Shown piece by piece: positions 26,068 through 35,410 of a stretch of 64,000 nucleotides of DNA. The translations under genes were made by a program, and so were the position numbers. The DNA lies in assembly GCF_037072025.1 (NCBI RefSeq), contig NZ_JAXHDD010000011.1:31604-95603 (forward strand). The letters are read 5' to 3'. Each line of letters starts with the position of its first letter. Positions within the stretch are counted from its first letter, which is position 1. This stretch comes from Pseudogracilibacillus sp037072025 (lineage in GTDB: Bacteria; Bacillota; Bacilli; Bacillales; Amphibacillaceae). The notes under the pieces are model-generated. The model had not been told where the DNA came from, ran no database searches, and saw nothing but the letters and a program-made list of their open reading frames with translations.

Positions 26068-26842
26068 CCCCCATTTCCTCCCTTAACACCTTTTCGATTT
26101 CATTTTCTAGTATTTTCAATATTCTTTGCTCTGTGTGTAATGTTACCGAATCCGGCATAATTCCGTCTTTTGTCGATGGAACAGAAATAACCTCTTTAAT
26201 TTTCCCAGGTCTTGTTGCAAGCACAATAACTCTCTCCGATAAAAGCACGGCTTCACGAATATTGTGCGTGATAAAAAATATCGTTACTTTCGTTTTTCTC
26301 CATATATCTAATAATTCTTTATGAAGTACCATTCTTGTTTGTTCATCTAAAGCTGAAAATGGTTCATCCATTAGTAAAATATCTGGTTCCATCACGAGCG
26401 CTCTTGCGATGGCGACACGCTGTTTCATGCCGCCAGATAATTGGTGAGGATATGCATGAACATACTTACTTAAATGCACCATTTTTAATACGTCAAGCGC
26501 TTTTTCTTCCACTTCTTTTTTAGTCATATTTTTCAATTTTAGTCCGTACGTAACATTGTCTAACACGGTCAACCACGGAAATAAGCCATCTTCCTGGAAT
26601 ACAATGACACGGTCAGGTCCTGGATTACTTACCTTTCTACCTAAAATTTGAATCGACCCTTCATCCGCTTTTTCTAGTCCTGCAATCACATATAATAATG
26701 TTGATTTCCCACATCCTGAGGGACCTACAATCGATACAAAGTTTCCCTTTTCAACGTCGATATTGATATTTTCAAGAACTTTTACATCCTCATTTTTTTC
26801 ATTTTTAAAACTTTTATTAATATCTTTTATCGTCAAATACAT
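26000..26842 (-). CDS. ABC transporter ATP-binding protein, SsuB/TauB type
   Basis: A 280-residue ATPase with Walker A GPSGCGKST (about 41-49), Q-loop, signature LSGGMKQR, Walker B ILLMDEP and the H-loop ITHN. It couples ATP hydrolysis to import by the permease encoded next. The C-terminal 25 residues overlap the permease gene and are unusually rich in H, D and N. GAGGTG precedes the ATG. It begins the three-gene operon about 100 nt after the end of cysK and may be read together with it. Confidence 0.88.
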   Translation of the reverse strand: MYLTIKDINKSFKNEKNEDVKVLENINIDVEKGNFVSIVGPSGCGKSTLLYVIAGLEKADEGSIQILGRKVSNPGPDRVIVFQEDGLFPWLTVLDNVTYGLKLKNMTKKEVEEKALDVLKMVHLSKYVHAYPHQLSGGMKQRVAIARALVMEPDILLMDEPFSALDEQTRMVLHKELLDIWRKTKVTIFFITHNIREAVLLSERVIVLATRPGKIKEVISVPSTKDGIMPDSVTLHTEQRILKILENEIEKVLREEMGDDYDFKTNHLHRNDSGDLGSYI

Positions 26843-26939
26843 ATTTTCACCTCAAATCGATATCCTTTCTCATTAAAACAAATCTGTTTACTTAGCATTA
26901 TAGTTAGTAAAAAAGCGGAGACTATGAATCTCACACTTT

Positions 26940-27866
26940 TCAACTAAAAAGATCACTAGACAAATAACGTTCTCCAGTATCAGGCGCAATACATACGACT
27001 GTTTGACTCGGATGTAATCGACGTGCAACAAGTAGAGCTGCATATACAGACGCACCACCTGAGGGACCTAATAATATTCCTTCTTGAGACGCTAATTTAT
27101 GCACTGTTTGATAGGCATCATCATCCTCTATTCGAATAATTTCATCATAAACATCTGTATTTAATATTTTTGGAATAAATCCTGGACTAGTTCCGACCAG
27201 TTTATGTTTACCTGGCTTTCCACCTGAAAGAACCGGAGATCCTGCTGGCTCAACAACATGAGTTGAGATAGATGGATCATATTCTTTCAACGTTTCACCA
27301 GTTCCTGTAATCGTTCCTCCAGTACCTGCCGTGCAAACGAATGCAGCAAGTTTTTTCTTTCCGGCTTTCATTGCTTCGATAATTTCATGCGCAGTTGAAA
27401 TTCGATGTATATCTGGGTTTGCTTCATTTTCAAATTGCATTGGAATAAAACTATTTGGAATCTCAGAAGCTATTTCTTCCGCCCTTTTGATTGCTGCTGG
27501 CATCTTTCCTGCACTAGGTGTCAAAACTACTTTAGCACCAAATGCTTTTAAGATGTTCACTCTTTCCTCTGTAGAAGAGTCAGGCATGACGATAATGGCT
27601 TTATATCCCTTTGCAGCAGCATTCATAGCAAGACCAATCCCGGTATTTCCGGAGGTTGGTTCAATAATCGTTGCACCTGGCTTTAATAGCCTAGCCTTTT
27701 CTGCTTGCTCAAGCATGTAAAACGCAGCACGATCCTTCACACTTCTGCTCGGGTTAAAATATTCAAGCTTCACATAAATTTCCGCACCATTTGGATCTGC
27801 AATTCTGTTTAATTTGACTAATGGAGTATCCCCAATTAATTCTGCAATATTGTTGACGACTTTCAA
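26940..27866 (-). CDS. cysK: Cysteine synthase (O-acetylserine sulfhydrylase)
   Basis: A 308-residue PLP enzyme making cysteine from O-acetylserine and sulfide. The PLP lysine is in NPSRSVKDRAAF (about residue 44), the substrate loop is TSGNTG, and the phosphate-binding loop is TAGTGGTITG. The start is a TTG at 27866 after GAGAGGAAG. It lies upstream of, and codirectional with, a sulfonate-type importer, consistent with assimilation of sulfur. No SAM riboswitch is visible upstream. A cystathionine beta-synthase-like specificity cannot be excluded. Confidence 0.9.
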   Translation of the reverse strand: MKVVNNIAELIGDTPLVKLNRIADPNGAEIYVKLEYFNPSRSVKDRAAFYMLEQAEKARLLKPGATIIEPTSGNTGIGLAMNAAAKGYKAIIVMPDSSTEERVNILKAFGAKVVLTPSAGKMPAAIKRAEEIASEIPNSFIPMQFENEANPDIHRISTAHEIIEAMKAGKKKLAAFVCTAGTGGTITGTGETLKEYDPSISTHVVEPAGSPVLSGGKPGKHKLVGTSPGFIPKILNTDVYDEIIRIEDDDAYQTVHKLASQEGILLGPSGGASVYAALLVARRLHPSQTVVCIAPDTGERYLSSDLFS

Positions 27867-28282
27867 ATTGTTTCTTCCTCTCGTTAAAGGTTATTTTTTA
27901 TTATAGCAGATAATCCTCATAATTCCTACCTTTTTAGAGTGATTTAATGTGCAATAAAGGAAGTTATCACCAATTTAATTGTAAATGTTGTTTCTAAAAA
28001 TATGTTATAAACAGTTGAAGAAGAAGTATTGCTATTTTAGCAGACTCCTTCTTTTCTATTTTGAACTTTTAACCAAGTTTATCATGCTCCTGTATTGGAC
28101 AAATCGAAAATAGTAAATAAAAAGGACGGTATAGCATTTACTAATTTTTAAATTTTGATGCTCAGCGGGGGCGATCCAAGTACACGACATTTTTCAGATA
28201 CCAACATATTTGACCTAATAATAAATGTACCTTCTCTTCATTCGATTCATATGTTAAAGCAAAGAGAAAGGAGAGAAGTCTT
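27867..28282. other. Divergent intergenic region with one terminator-like hairpin
   Basis: Holds the promoters of cysK (minus) and the AEC transporter (plus), none certain. GAAGAAG with CTTCTTTT and an inner TGCTA/TAGCA stem (28017-28056) form a hairpin between them. Nothing else is recognised. Confidence 0.5.
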
Positions 28283-29218
28283 GTGCTTTCCACTAGTGCA
28301 TTTTTGCAAGCGATGATCCCCCTTTATATTATGGCTTTGATTGGCTTTTTGAGTAGTAGAATGAAAATACTTCCGCCTCATGCTAAACAGATCATTACTC
28401 AATTGATGCTATACATCACTCTACCTGCATTGATTTTATTTTCTTTGGATGGCACTTTATCCTTAGATCTTTTAAAAGATCTTTATTGGCTCGTGGCGAT
28501 GTCTATTTTCATAATGAGCATATCTCTTCTTGTCGGTGCATGGCTTAGGAAAAAAGCAATCTTGCCTACGGGACAAAAAAGTGTATATGAAAGTTTGATT
28601 ATTTTTGGCAATCAAGGTTTTATCGGATTTGCTATTGCTTATATACTAATGGCGGAACAAGGAATTATTTATTTAACACTATTTAATATTTATTACCTTA
28701 TATTAATTTGGACATATGGAATTTATATTTTTACAAAGAGTGAACCACGTATTAACTGGAAGGGGTTGTTTTTAAACCCTGGTATTCTTTCAACTTTGCT
28801 TGGATTAGGTATGTTATTTCTTCCATATAAGTGGCCTAATCCGATTTTGGATACATTTGAGAGTATTGGAAAAATGACCATACCATTATCAATGATATTA
28901 ATAGGTAGTTTGTTATCAGATATAAAATGGTATGATTTCAAAACATATTGTAAAAACATCTATCTTTGGATTGCCGCTTGCTGCAAACTACTTATCCTTC
29001 CATCGTTTTTGTTAATCTTTATTTTCTTTAATGTTCCTTATCCATTAATTATTATTGCGGTGTTAACTTCTGCCATGCCAAGCGCCTCTACTACCTCTGT
29101 TTATGCACAAAAATTTAGTGCAGATGCGTCTTTTGCATCATTTGGGGTTCTGCTTACAACGATACTTTGTATTTTTACCATTCCATTACTTTATAGCCTA
29201 CTACGATGGTTGCACTAA
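28283..29218 (+). CDS. AEC-family (auxin efflux carrier-like) transporter
   Basis: A 311-residue membrane protein with about ten hydrophobic segments in two inverted halves, as in the AEC family of secondary carriers for malate, malonate and other organic acids. Typical features are the N-terminal LITQLMLYITLPALILFSL and the C-terminal LTSAMPSASTTSVYAQKFSADASFAS, close to the family's conserved MPSA element. The start is a GTG at 28283 following AAAGGAGAG. No adjacent metabolic gene points to a substrate. Confidence 0.82.
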   Translation: MLSTSAFLQAMIPLYIMALIGFLSSRMKILPPHAKQIITQLMLYITLPALILFSLDGTLSLDLLKDLYWLVAMSIFIMSISLLVGAWLRKKAILPTGQKSVYESLIIFGNQGFIGFAIAYILMAEQGIIYLTLFNIYYLILIWTYGIYIFTKSEPRINWKGLFLNPGILSTLLGLGMLFLPYKWPNPILDTFESIGKMTIPLSMILIGSLLSDIKWYDFKTYCKNIYLWIAACCKLLILPSFLLIFIFFNVPYPLIIIAVLTSAMPSASTTSVYAQKFSADASFASFGVLLTTILCIFTIPLLYSLLRWLH

Positions 29219-29437
29219 AATTCAACATGCACCTTCCAATACTGTTAATGCTACTTAAAATGATGAAAATTATTTAACCTTTAGTTCTATTTCAAGTATT
29301 TAAAGGTGAACTGGAAACAAAAAAATGAAGTGATTAAATTCAGTAATCCTTCTCTTTTACTAAATTTATTTCATCAGGCTTCAATTGCTAAAAAATGGAT
29401 TAATGAAATAACACTGATTATACGTTAATTAAAAATA

Positions 29438-29502
29438 TGACACCTGTCATATACAATCACTGACAGGTGTGAATTCTCACTCACAATTTTCCCAGATACA
29501 AT
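29438..29502 (+). promoter_or_regulatory. Promoter with paired TGACA-NN-TGT palindromes, likely response-regulator site
   Basis: TGACACCTGTCA (29438-29449) and TGACAGGTGTGA (29461-29472) are near reverse complements, centred 23 bp apart. The -10 TACAAT is at 29497-29502, with no good -35. The second palindrome would sit at about -37 to -48 from the start point, a typical activator position. The downstream operon encodes a LuxR-type regulator that may bind here. The stretch 29219-29437 shows nothing else. Confidence 0.6.
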
Positions 29503-29543
29503 AGGGTTAACGAAATTTTTTCTTCAGAGTGAGGAGACAGATC

Positions 29544-30668
29544 ATGAATAAAAAGAGAATTCGGCTGTTAGATATTTTACGGGGATTTGCAATTGTAGGA
29601 ACACTAGGTACCAATATATGGATTTTTGCCCATTTGGGAGATTTATCGTATATAACGACATATGAATATTCTTCTTGGTGGGCATTTGAAGACTTTTTAA
29701 GAATGCTAATTTTGTTTTTAGTAAATGGAAAGTTTCTTGGTCTTTTGACTATTATGTTTGGAGTCGGGCTGGAATTAAAGTATAAACAAGCATTAAGAAA
29801 AAGCAAACCTTGGCCCGCTATGTATATTTGGACATCTGTTATATTAATCACTGAAGGTTTTATTCATTTTTTACTCGTCATGGAGTATGATATTTTAATG
29901 AGTTACGGGGTTACAGCCATCATCGTATCGTTTATAATAAAAGGTGGAGACGCTATTATTTCTAAATCGATGAAGATAATCGGAAGTATCCATGCCGTAT
30001 TTATTCTTTTTCTGTTAGTTGTTGCCATCCTTGGCGCTAATATGTCTTTGGGAAGTTTTTATGAAGTCACACTCCTTTATCAAAATGGAACTTGGATTGA
30101 GCAAATTCAATACCGACTCGCTAATTTCCTCATACTTAGAAGTGAAGCTATTTTGGTTATACCAATGAATATCTTTCTTTTTTTATTAGGTGTAAGACTC
30201 ATGCGTTTAGGAGTTTTTGCACCGGATGAGAACGGAAAGCAGAAACGAAAAAAATTGTTTCATATAGGAATTTATGTTGGTCTGCCTTTAAACTTACTTA
30301 TCTTTATTCCTGGGGGCGCATTTGACTTGCCTGTCCGATATTTATTTGCACCACTTCTTTCGCTTGGTTACCTCGCTTTAATTGCAAGAATGGTTGAAAA
30401 AAATGAAGCGTTTTGGCTCTGGAAACAATTAGAACATATGGGGAAAATGTCCTTAAGTTGCTATGTGATGCAAAATATACTCGCTTCTTGCATTTTTTAT
30501 GGATGGGGGCTTGGACTTGGGGGAAATGTTAACTCAATAATGATCATTTTGATATGGATGCTTATTTCTGGTTTTCTCATGATTTTTTCGTCATGTTGGA
30601 TTCAGCATTTTAAACAAGGGCCAATGGAGTCCATCCGCAAATATACTGCTAGTATCATACAGAGATAG
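29544..30668 (+). CDS. DUF418 family membrane protein (YeiB-like)
   Basis: 374 residues from the ATG at 29544, 7 nt after GAGGAG; five earlier in-frame codons have no site. It has eight to ten transmembrane segments. The C-terminal third has the DUF418 pattern with QLEHMGKMSLSCYVMQNILA and GPMESIRKYTAS, and the N-terminus starts RIRLLDILRGFAIVGTLGTN, typical of YeiB and acyltransferase-3-like proteins. Function is not established for the family. It is the first gene of an operon with a two-component system, 24 nt before the kinase, so it may sense or answer an envelope signal. Confidence 0.85.
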   Translation: MNKKRIRLLDILRGFAIVGTLGTNIWIFAHLGDLSYITTYEYSSWWAFEDFLRMLILFLVNGKFLGLLTIMFGVGLELKYKQALRKSKPWPAMYIWTSVILITEGFIHFLLVMEYDILMSYGVTAIIVSFIIKGGDAIISKSMKIIGSIHAVFILFLLVVAILGANMSLGSFYEVTLLYQNGTWIEQIQYRLANFLILRSEAILVIPMNIFLFLLGVRLMRLGVFAPDENGKQKRKKLFHIGIYVGLPLNLLIFIPGGAFDLPVRYLFAPLLSLGYLALIARMVEKNEAFWLWKQLEHMGKMSLSCYVMQNILASCIFYGWGLGLGGNVNSIMIILIWMLISGFLMIFSSCWIQHFKQGPMESIRKYTASIIQR

Positions 30669-30692
30669 AAATTTCACCGGAGGCTACTACCA

Positions 30693-31814
30693 ATGATTAA
30701 TAAAATATATCCTCGAGATCAAATACGAAAATATTTACTAATCGATACGTTTGCTGTTGTTATTCTAACATTCATGGTCATAACCTCGGAGTCGCCGACT
30801 AGCATAATTGTTAAACTGTTGCTTCTTATTCTATTTTACGGTTCCTTTTATTTAAGTCTTTGGTTTCGTGATTGGCGGCTTTTAATAGCGACTATTTTAG
30901 GATGTGTTTCCCTATCTTTATTAACTATTTATACGGATCATACTTTTATGTTTTTTGGATTTATTTTTGCAGAACTGTTAGGGAGAGCAAAGACGAAGGT
31001 TCATATCGGAGTTGGGATGGCGGCGATTGCAGTAATGATTATCTCCGTCCAACTGTATGAATATAAGACCTTTTCTTCTATGGATTCTTCTGTAATGCTG
31101 CTTTTGTTGCTTCTACAACTTCTGTTGCCAATTATTATTTATATAAGGGAAAAAGCTAAAACATTAGAAAGCGAGCTACATTCGGCTAATCAACAAATTG
31201 AAAAGTATATTCAAGAAGAAGAAAGACATCGAATCGCCAGAGACCTACACGACACACTTGGTCAGACTTTAACGATGATCAAGCTAAAAAGTGAACTAAC
31301 TATGGTTTTGATCGATAAAAATAGTCATCAGGCAAAAGCAGAATTAAATGATATTTTAAAGACATCCAGAATTGCTCTCAAACAGGTACGTGAACTAGTA
31401 ACAGATATGAAATTTGTCTCACTGGAAGAGGAGATTATTCGCTCTGGATCATTATTAAAAGAAGCAAATATTAAATTGATTGTGGAAAAAACAAAGCATC
31501 CCTTTCTCCAGAGTGTTGAAGAAACAATGCTGTCTCTTTCATTACGTGAAGCCATCACAAATACAATCAGACATAGTAAAGCAAAAGAGTGTATGATTAA
31601 AATGGATGAAAATGATGATTCCTTCAGAATTTTAATCCGTGATGATGGGATCGGGTTCAAAAACCCAACGATTGGAAATGGAATCGAGTCGATGAAGGAG
31701 CGTTTGCGAGCATTAAAAGGGAATGCAGAAATAGACAGTGCATCTGATAGAGGAACTATTGTTACGCTTATGTTGCCCAAAAACCCGGAGGAAAAGGAGA
31801 ATTTGGTAGTATGA
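30693..31814 (+). CDS. DesK-like membrane sensor histidine kinase
   Basis: A 373-residue kinase. Five or six hydrophobic segments span the first 150 residues with hardly any extracellular loop. A linker helix and the HisKA_3 dimerisation region follow, with phosphorylated H186 in RIARDLHDTLGQ. The ATP-binding domain shows REAITNTIRHSKA, DDGIGF and GNGIESMKERL. Length and layout match DesK, the B. subtilis sensor of membrane fluidity. No desaturase gene is present here, so the stimulus may be different. The stop overlaps the regulator gene by 4 nt. Confidence 0.87.
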   Translation: MINKIYPRDQIRKYLLIDTFAVVILTFMVITSESPTSIIVKLLLLILFYGSFYLSLWFRDWRLLIATILGCVSLSLLTIYTDHTFMFFGFIFAELLGRAKTKVHIGVGMAAIAVMIISVQLYEYKTFSSMDSSVMLLLLLLQLLLPIIIYIREKAKTLESELHSANQQIEKYIQEEERHRIARDLHDTLGQTLTMIKLKSELTMVLIDKNSHQAKAELNDILKTSRIALKQVRELVTDMKFVSLEEEIIRSGSLLKEANIKLIVEKTKHPFLQSVEETMLSLSLREAITNTIRHSKAKECMIKMDENDDSFRILIRDDGIGFKNPTIGNGIESMKERLRALKGNAEIDSASDRGTIVTLMLPKNPEEKENLVV

Positions 31815-32416
31815 TACGTATTGTGATTGCAGAAGATCAACAAATGCTTCGAGGAGCATTTACATCATTATTAAAGTTCGAGGAAGATATTGAGGTAGTA
31901 GCAGATGTGTCTGATGGACAACAAGCTTGGGAAGCCATATTAAAGTTTAAACCCGATGTTTGTATAGTTGATATCGAAATGCCGAATCTAACAGGTTTGG
32001 AGTTAGCAGAAAAGATTCGAAGTACTGGGATTAATTGCAAAATTATTATTGTTACAACCTATGGGCGTCCCGGATATTTACAAAAGGCAATGAGTGCAAA
32101 AGTGGAAGGATATTTACTAAAAGACGAACCGATTGATTATCTTATTACTTCTGTTCGTAAAGTGATGAAAGATGAGAAAGTGATCAGTGCTGACTTAGCC
32201 GCCGCCATACTTCTAAAAGAAGAAAGTCCACTTACCGAACGTGAAACCGAAGTTCTTCGTCTAACAAAAGAAGGGATGACAACGAGGGATATAACGAAGG
32301 AACTTTATTTAACAAAGGGAACGATCCGCAACTATTTATCATCTGCTATTCAAAAGTTAGAAGCTGAATCGAGACAACAAGCGGTAAATATCGCAGTAGA
32401 AAAAGGCTGGTTATAA
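31811..32416 (+). CDS. NarL/DesR-type response regulator
   Basis: A 201-residue regulator. The receiver domain has the acidic pair E8/D9, the phosphorylation site D54 (CIVDIEMPN), T82/T83 and K104 (YLLKDEP). A LuxR-type helix-turn-helix follows (TERETEVLRLTKEGMTTRDI, then KGTIRNYLSSAIQKLEAESR). It overlaps the kinase gene by four bases (ATGA), ensuring coupled translation. DesR is the closest named relative by size and partner type. The palindromes upstream of the operon are a likely binding site. Confidence 0.88.
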   Translation: MIRIVIAEDQQMLRGAFTSLLKFEEDIEVVADVSDGQQAWEAILKFKPDVCIVDIEMPNLTGLELAEKIRSTGINCKIIIVTTYGRPGYLQKAMSAKVEGYLLKDEPIDYLITSVRKVMKDEKVISADLAAAILLKEESPLTERETEVLRLTKEGMTTRDITKELYLTKGTIRNYLSSAIQKLEAESRQQAVNIAVEKGWL

Positions 32417-32438
32417 TTGAGAGTAGAAATACAGATTA

Positions 32439-32470
32439 AAAAAGAATGACCTTCTTGTCATTTTTTTCTT
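32439..32470 (+). terminator. Terminator of the DUF418/two-component operon
   Basis: AAAGAATGAC and GTCATTTTTTT form a short stem with a T tract after the response regulator gene. The rest of 32471-32709 shows nothing recognisable. Confidence 0.75.
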
Positions 32471-32709
32471 TTGTATAGTATCATATCCCTATATTACCAG
32501 CCCTCTCTGAGCATAGCCAACTTCTTCCATTGATTCCTGAACTCCAAAGATAAGCTCGTTTCGCTTTAATTTACTTTTTTTGCTGAGTCACCAAATTGAC
32601 TTGAGTCCGACTCTAGCTTCTAATACTCTCCTACTTTATTTCTCAATCGATGCATATATTATTTAGTATTGCATTGATTGATGTACCAACTGGTTTAACC
32701 TCCGTATTT

Positions 32710-33885
32710 TTAATTCATATCGCTTTCTAACTTTTCATTTATCTCCTGCTTCCAAGTGAATGAAAGCCCAATTCCTATCGCCATAAATATTGCTGCAAAA
32801 TAAAAAGGAAAATCTAAGTCTATATCAAATAAAATCCCGCCGATTACCGGTCCGAAAACATTGCCGAAACTTGTAAACATTGAATTCATACCACTTACAA
32901 AACCTTGCTCATCACCGGCAACTTTTGACAAATAAGATGTAAATGCCGGTCTCATTAGATCAAACCCGACGAATACAAACACTGTTATAAATAAGATTGA
33001 AAAATAAGCGTGGACCATCGTCATTAAAAATACGAATATACTTGAAAATATAAAACAATAACGGATTAATCGTATCTCTCCAAACTTTTTTGTTAAACGA
33101 TCAAATAAGATAACTTGTGAAATTGCACCTAATACTGCGCCGCCAGTAATTATAATTGCAATATCTTTTGGTGTAAAACCAAATTTATGATCAACAAACA
33201 AACTAAATATAGAATCGAACGCCGCCAAGCCAAATGAAGATATAAAAATGATAATAAATGCAACAAAATACAACGGAGTAAACATACGCTTTAACCCTGT
33301 TCTAGTCTCTTGTATATGTCCAGCTGCTCGTCTCACTGGTTCCTTCAGCATAACAATAGAAAATATAGCTGACACTAAAGCTAATAATGCCGCAGAGAAA
33401 AACGGAACACGCGAGCCAATTTCAGCCAGAAATCCACCTATACCAGGACCGATAATAAAACCCGTTGAAATGGAAGCTGACATATATCCCAGTGCTTTCG
33501 CACGTGTTTCCATCGTCGTAATATCAGCAATAAATGCCGTAACTGCCGGCATAATAAAAGCAGCACTTATTCCTCCTAGCAATCTAGAGATAAAAAGTAC
33601 TTCTACAGTTTGACCGATTCCAAATAGAAATTCCGATATACTAAAAATAATTAAACCAATCACTATCATTTTTTTTCGCCCGAAAGTATCTGCCCACCGT
33701 CCTGCTATTGGCGAAACAAGTAATTGAGCAAGAGCAAACGCGGCAACAAGATTACCTACGACAGACCCTGATAAGTGAAGTTCATTCATAATCGTCGGAA
33801 GTACCGGAATCACAAGGCCGATTCCTAAGAAAGCGATAAATAAATTTATAAGTAAAATGATGAGTGTTACCTGCTGCTTTTCCAT
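32710..33885 (-). CDS. MFS multidrug efflux transporter (NorA/TetA-like, 12 TM)
   Basis: A 391-residue major facilitator with twelve hydrophobic segments. Motif A between helices 2 and 3 reads GRWADTFGRKKM. Motif C of drug/H+ antiporters is present in helix 5 (GFIIGPGIGGFLAE). These mark a proton-driven drug exporter related to NorA, Blt and TetA proteins. Substrates cannot be told from sequence. The gene is monocistronic and AAAGGAG precedes its start. An IS graveyard lies directly upstream. Confidence 0.85.
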   Translation of the reverse strand: MEKQQVTLIILLINLFIAFLGIGLVIPVLPTIMNELHLSGSVVGNLVAAFALAQLLVSPIAGRWADTFGRKKMIVIGLIIFSISEFLFGIGQTVEVLFISRLLGGISAAFIMPAVTAFIADITTMETRAKALGYMSASISTGFIIGPGIGGFLAEIGSRVPFFSAALLALVSAIFSIVMLKEPVRRAAGHIQETRTGLKRMFTPLYFVAFIIIFISSFGLAAFDSIFSLFVDHKFGFTPKDIAIIITGGAVLGAISQVILFDRLTKKFGEIRLIRYCFIFSSIFVFLMTMVHAYFSILFITVFVFVGFDLMRPAFTSYLSKVAGDEQGFVSGMNSMFTSFGNVFGPVIGGILFDIDLDFPFYFAAIFMAIGIGLSFTWKQEINEKLESDMN

Positions 33886-33992
33886 CTGTTTTTCTCCTTT
33901 TTAAATCACATAAAAGAATTATATACTTTACGTTTTAAAAGAGTCAATAGTATAGCTATTTCCTGATTGAAAGACCCAGTAAATAATAATTT

Positions 33993-34042
33993 AAGGCGTT
34001 GTATCTTACACTAAAAAAGTGTAGATCCTACGCCTTTTTTGT
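33993..34042. terminator. Long hairpin between the MFS gene and the IS remnants
   Basis: AAGGCGT (33993-33999) and ACGCCTT (34030-34036) close a stem whose inner part pairs TCTTACAC with GTGTAGA. A T run follows on the plus strand. It could be the terminator of a lost plus-strand gene or part of an IS end. Confidence 0.55.
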
Positions 34043-34068
34043 CGCTATTTTAGTAAACAAAAAGGACA

Positions 34069-34186
34069 CCTTTTGATAAAATTAACGTGACCAAACCATA
34101 ATTTTGGAGGTGTCCTTATGTTTAAACATTATACCATGAACCAAGTAGTTTTGCCGCTAGATTTAGAAATAAGGCGCAGTAAATAG
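34069..34186 (+). mobile_element. 5' remnant of an IS1182-type transposase gene
   Basis: GGACACCTTTTG and its complement AGGTGTCC bracket a leader hairpin, followed by an ATG at 34118 after TTGGAGG. It encodes MFKHYTMNQVVLPLDLEIRR, the hallmark IS1182 transposase start, then a stop after 22 codons. The rest of the transposase is missing here. Confidence 0.65.
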
Positions 34187-34238
34187 TCTACTATACCCAT
34201 CTTCCACTAAATGTTGAGAGCCTGTATCCTCCCCTGGA

Positions 34239-34975
34239 TTAATGGTTAATAATAACCTCCTATCCAGTATCTCCAAGGATCACTTGGATCTATTGGCAGA
34301 TAAACAAATGACCTATTTATCTGCCATGGATAAAAATGAAATGGCTTGTCATCCGTTATTTGAACAAGTAATGCCTGAAGCTGTTACACCAGATAAATAA
34401 ACAACTACTGAAGGTACAGAACTTTGAGCCGATTGATAAAAATGAACGGTTTTTTGTTCGAGAAGAAAAAGATGGAAAGCGCCTGTACATATTTTCATTT
34501 GAGGTTTCACGTTTTTATGAGGATATCGAATCCTACGAAAACAGAATAAAGCAGTTATTTGCGTGGATAGGGACTGAAAATGCCAAACTGTCCGTGGCTA
34601 AAAAATCACGAAAGAAAGAAACGACTGTAAGAAAAGTACAACAGATGCTTTCCAAGAAAAAACTAAAAACGATTATGAATATATCGGTTATTCCGATTGA
34701 ACTTGAAGTATTAAAAAAGGATGGTAAACCTCGCACAGTACACAGTTTTAAAATTTGTGCTGAAGTGGATCTGGAAAAGGAAAAAGAAGTGCGAAGACGT
34801 GACGGGATTACCTGTTTTATTACCAATGAAATATCCATGGCTAAAGAAGAAGTAGTTTTCAAATATCGTGCAAAACCAAAATTGAAGAAGCTTTTCGGGA
34901 AAATGAAGTCACAACTAGCGCTTCGTTTATCTCATATGTTATGTGTTGTTATCAACACATACGGAAGATTCCTAT
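34239..34975 (+). pseudogene. C-terminal half of an IS1634/IS4-type transposase
   Basis: From 34242 the plus strand reads LLADKQMTYLSAMDKNEMA, then after a stop near 34398 and a shift NFEPIDKNERFFVREEKDGK. It continues with KKSRKKETTVRKVQQMLSKK, DGITCFITNEIS and finally GKMKSQLALRL. These blocks occur in this order in IS1634-like DDE transposases, where the last one contains the catalytic glutamate region. Identity decays after 34930. The N-terminus and both IS ends are absent. Confidence 0.7.
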
Positions 34976-35049
34976 TAACTAACTCTAAAATATTCAGAAT
35001 CTCTATACTAATACATAGCTCCATTAATACAAAATATCCTCACTCCTCC

Positions 35050-35330
35050 CACAACCTCCTCAACTTCTTCGATTTCTTTTACCAAATAATCAAAGATAAT
35101 CGAGTAATACACCCATTTTCACTGCTTTGCAGATAGAGTAGAGAATACCTTCTTCCACAGTTTCTCATCGGGGATATGTATATCTGAAGTTGTGTAAGTG
35201 GAATGGGGTGTATCCGTTGTATCGACTTTAGCATGTTTCTCCAAGTATTCTTGCTCTTTTTCGGTTTCCCTCGTCTTTTTCCGAATGAGATCAATCTGAC
35301 GGTTACGAATGACGTAGTTGAAATTAATCG
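35050..35330 (-). pseudogene. Remnant of a small sigma-70 family factor
   Basis: The minus strand contains FNYVIRNRQIDLIRKKTRE, a sigma region 2-like helix. An acidic linker and LWKKVFSTLSAKQ, a stop, then KWVYYSIIFDYLVKEIEEVE follow, the region 4 helix of small sigma factors found on Bacillus mobile islands. At least one in-frame stop and loss of both ends make it non-functional. The IS1634 fragment abuts its 3' side. Confidence 0.55.
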
Positions 35331-35363
35331 AGTGTGGCCCCTTAATTACTTGATTTATTATTG

Positions 35364-35395
35364 ATGGGACACAGGGGTCTGTCCCTCTGTCCCAT
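35364..35395. repeat. GGGACA-type palindrome
   Basis: ATGGGACACAGGG and CCCTCTGTCCCAT are inverted around a 6-nt centre. It stands 16 nt after the stop of the ABC-F gene on the minus strand and could act as its terminator, though no T run follows. Confidence 0.6.
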
Positions 35396-35410
35396 TACAG
35401 TTTGGATTTC

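Noticed and set aside
27867..28282. SAM riboswitch (S-box) or T-box upstream of cysK
   Set aside because: No S-box core, T-box motif or matching terminator could be found on the minus strand.
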